From the NCBI RefSeq assembly GCF_028464065.1, contig NZ_CP116808.1:3315501-3379500 (forward strand): a stretch of 64,000 bases of DNA, read 5' to 3'. A program made the translations under genes and the position numbers. Within the stretch, counting starts at the first letter, position 1, and every line of letters starts with the position of its first letter. The DNA is from Saprospira sp. CCB-QB6. Lineage in GTDB: Bacteria > Bacteroidota > Bacteroidia > Chitinophagales > Saprospiraceae. Positions 62,006 through 64,000 of the stretch are shown one piece after another. Below the pieces are notes generated by a model, which was given only the letters and a program-made list of their open reading frames with translations, did no database searches and had not been told where the DNA came from.

Positions 62006-63799
62006 TTAGTCTGTTTGATTGACGCTATAAGCCGTTTCTACAAGATCACGGTAAAAGCCATCAGGGTTTTGCATCAAAGTTTGATGATCGCCCATTTCCA
62101 TTTTTCGGCCTTTGTCCAAAACCAAAATCTGGTCCGCATGCTGAATGGTAGAGAGGCGGTGGGCAATAATAATAGAGGTCCGTTTGGCAATCAATTTCTC
62201 AATAGCATATTGAATAATGCTCTCGGTTTCGGGATCAATAGCCGAGGTGGCCTCATCTAAAATTAAGATATCGGGATCAAAGACCAACGCCCGAACAAAA
62301 GAAATCAATTGTCGCTGCCCCATAGATAAAGTGGCGCCTCTTTCCATCACCTGATAATCATAGCCGCCAGGCAGGCGTTCAATAAACTCATCTGCACCAA
62401 TCATTTTGGCGGCCGCAATCACCTCTTCCTTACTAATACTTTCATCTCTTAGGCAAATGTTTTCATAAACAGAGCCCGAAAAGAGAAAGACATCCTGAAG
62501 CACAATGGCAATGCGGCTGCGTAGGCTGGCCAGCTCATAATTCCGAATCTCGACATCATCAATAAAGATTTCTCCCTTATGGATTTCATAAAAGCGGTTG
62601 ATGATGTTAATAATGGTGGTCTTCCCTGCTCCAGTACTCCCCACAATGGCCATAGTTTGGCCTGCGGGCAGCTCAAAATCGAGCCCTTGTAGAATCCATT
62701 TCTCTACCTCCTCGGGCTTTTTATCTTGCTCATAAGAGAAAAATACCTCCTTGAAGCGGATGCGGCCCTCTAGTTTGTCCACTAGCTGCTCGCCATTATT
62801 CTGAATTTGTTTGTTGCTATCAATCAAATTAAAAACTCGGTTTCCCGCCACCAAGCCCATTTGCAAGGAGTTGAATTTATCGGCCAGCATCCGAACGGGG
62901 CGGAAGAGCATGCCCAAATAGAGCGGAAAAGCCACCAATACCCCAATACTCACCTCTTCACTAAGGACCGATTGGGCGCCATACCAAACCATAAGGCCCA
63001 AAGAGCCCGCCGATAGGATTTCGACCATGGGAAAGAAGATCGCATAGTAAAAAATAGAGCGGATGTTGGCATCCGTATAGCGTTTATTGATCGCATCAAA
63101 CTTCTTAAGCTCTTGTTGTTCGGCATTAAAGATCTGAACGATGCGCATGCCCGTGATGCGTTCTTGCAAAAAGGCATTCATCTTAGACACTTCGGTCCGC
63201 ACATGCTCATAAGACTTCTTAACGGCCTCCTTAAACCAATAAGAGCCCCAGATGAGCAGGGGCATAGTGGTCAGACAGACCAGGGTGAGGCTCCAACTCG
63301 AGTAAAGCATCACGCCCAACACAAAAATGAGGGTTAAGATATCAGCCACAATCGTAATGGCCCCCTGCGAAAAGACCGTGTTGATCGTTTCGATATCATT
63401 GATCGTGCGGGTGGTAGAGGTGCCAATAGGCGTGCGGTCAAAGTAAGTGAGCCGCAGGCTATTGATATGTTTAAAGACCCGAAGCCGCAGATCCTTAATC
63501 ACCGATTGGCCCAAAAGGCCCGTAATGTAAGTAAAGAAATATTGCAAAGCGCCCTCAAAGAGTAGGACGCCAAACAAAAGGCCTACTATCCAGAGTAGAC
63601 CTTCATAATTGCCGGCTAGAATGTATTCATCTACACTCAATTGGACCAAATAGGGCCTTAAAATGGCCACTGGGGCCAAGACAATAGAGAGCGTAGCGGC
63701 CGTAATAAAGATAAATTTGTAGGGGCGAACCAATTTGAGCAAGCGAAAAAATAGCTGCCGATCGGCATAGCTGCCCCCTTCTTGTTTAGCGTTAGACAT
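62006..63799 (-). CDS. ABC exporter (MsbA-type), canonical ATPase
   Basis: This 597-residue half-transporter has six membrane segments in about residues 25-310 and a complete ATPase. Motifs are Walker A GSTGAGKT (387-394), Q-loop VLQDVFLFSG, signature LSMGQRQ, Walker B ILILDEATSAID and H-loop IIAHRLS. All catalytic residues that are missing in the other ABC protein at 6170-7909 are present here. The substrate may be lipid, peptide or drug; the sequence does not decide. It is followed by the nucleotidase gene. Confidence 0.94.
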   Translation of the reverse strand: MSNAKQEGGSYADRQLFFRLLKLVRPYKFIFITAATLSIVLAPVAILRPYLVQLSVDEYILAGNYEGLLWIVGLLFGVLLFEGALQYFFTYITGLLGQSVIKDLRLRVFKHINSLRLTYFDRTPIGTSTTRTINDIETINTVFSQGAITIVADILTLIFVLGVMLYSSWSLTLVCLTTMPLLIWGSYWFKEAVKKSYEHVRTEVSKMNAFLQERITGMRIVQIFNAEQQELKKFDAINKRYTDANIRSIFYYAIFFPMVEILSAGSLGLMVWYGAQSVLSEEVSIGVLVAFPLYLGMLFRPVRMLADKFNSLQMGLVAGNRVFNLIDSNKQIQNNGEQLVDKLEGRIRFKEVFFSYEQDKKPEEVEKWILQGLDFELPAGQTMAIVGSTGAGKTTIINIINRFYEIHKGEIFIDDVEIRNYELASLRSRIAIVLQDVFLFSGSVYENICLRDESISKEEVIAAAKMIGADEFIERLPGGYDYQVMERGATLSMGQRQLISFVRALVFDPDILILDEATSAIDPETESIIQYAIEKLIAKRTSIIIAHRLSTIQHADQILVLDKGRKMEMGDHQTLMQNPDGFYRDLVETAYSVNQTD

Positions 63800-63808
63800 G
63801 CAGTTGGT

Positions 63809-63997
63809 TTAGCGGATATGCACAATTTCATCATAAACACGAAGGGACTTCAAAAGGTTGAAATCCTGTTCGCTTTTACAAATCAGTTGGAGCCCGATAA
63901 ATTTCTGATTCTCGTGATTGTTAATGAAGTCCATTTTTAGGACCTCCTCAATTTCCCAGCTGCCCAGCTCTTGGCCCAGCTCAGTCACTAGTTGCAT
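63809..63997 (-). CDS. Short hypothetical protein at window edge, perhaps partial
   Basis: The frame ends at TAA 63809-63811 and the visible ATG is at 63997, only 3 nt from the edge, so the true start may lie outside. The 62 residues (ELGSWEIEEVLKMDFINNHE, FIGLQLICKSEQDFNLLKSL) have an alternating beta-alpha look. It is 9 nt upstream of the ABC gene and likely in its operon. Function unknown. Confidence 0.6.
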   Translation of the reverse strand: MQLVTELGQELGSWEIEEVLKMDFINNHENQKFIGLQLICKSEQDFNLLKSLRVYDEIVHIR

Positions 63998-64000
63998 TCC

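Overview
ORGANISM. The window looks like a chromosomal segment of a Bacteroidota bacterium, most likely a Saprospira-like member of the Saprospiraceae (inference from gene content, not a database match). Signs are: start codons without Shine-Dalgarno sequences, two promoters of the Bacteroidota type (TTG or TTTG, 20 nt, TATCTTTA), two secreted enzymes with type IX secretion C-terminal domains, and families typical of the phylum (MnmD, DUF2851, a DUF6913-like gene beside dapA, fused PGI/PMI). No rRNA, tRNA, transposase, integrase or replication origin was seen. LAYOUT. 0-14 kb: membrane and lipoproteins, msrA, a DUF2851 gene, a four-repeat CRISPR array without cas genes (3.7-3.9 kb), an ABC exporter with an eroded ATPase, a YggS protein, a TPMT-like methyltransferase, a DUF2520 gene, a CrtI/CrtD-like desaturase and folE. 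14-32 kb: mnmD, a secreted serine hydrolase, ligA, NAD synthesis (nadB, nadE) with anmK, a giant secreted M36 metalloprotease, and a dapA-DUF6913-accA operon. 32-45 kb is accessory: degenerate short repeats, two inverted copies of a 165-168 bp MITE-like element, three tandem lipoprotein paralogs with a conversion tract, an AT-rich secreted protein with a small ORF in front, an M3 peptidase, a membrane NACHT ATPase, a CapA-like lipoprotein, and a 13-unit 42-bp tandem array. 44.7-48.4 kb carries the most unusual system. 48-64 kb is mostly housekeeping: an S4 protein, YraN, PGI/PMI-lipB-RluA operon, an FAD reductase-methyltransferase pair behind a globin/STAS sensor, hemE-ppk1, a 41-bp tandem array, a nucleotidase and a canonical ABC exporter. 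KEY SYSTEM. The gene at 44695-47430 joins a type I restriction-modification methylase-like region (HsdM-like), an HsdS-like target-recognition segment and a complete histidine-kinase module in one 911-residue protein. Four bases later comes a receiver-domain protein with a long helical C-terminus of no recognised family. I read this as a two-component relay whose input is DNA sequence or methylation state. It may act in defence or epigenetic control, but that role is inference. REPEATS. About 22 full and 3 partial copies of a mosaic GC-rich hairpin repeat (110-215 bp) fill most intergenic gaps. They are built of a conserved frame with interchangeable perfect palindromes, many with TTCG loops. 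They create long false ORFs and false N-terminal extensions, so several starts here were moved downstream of the repeats.
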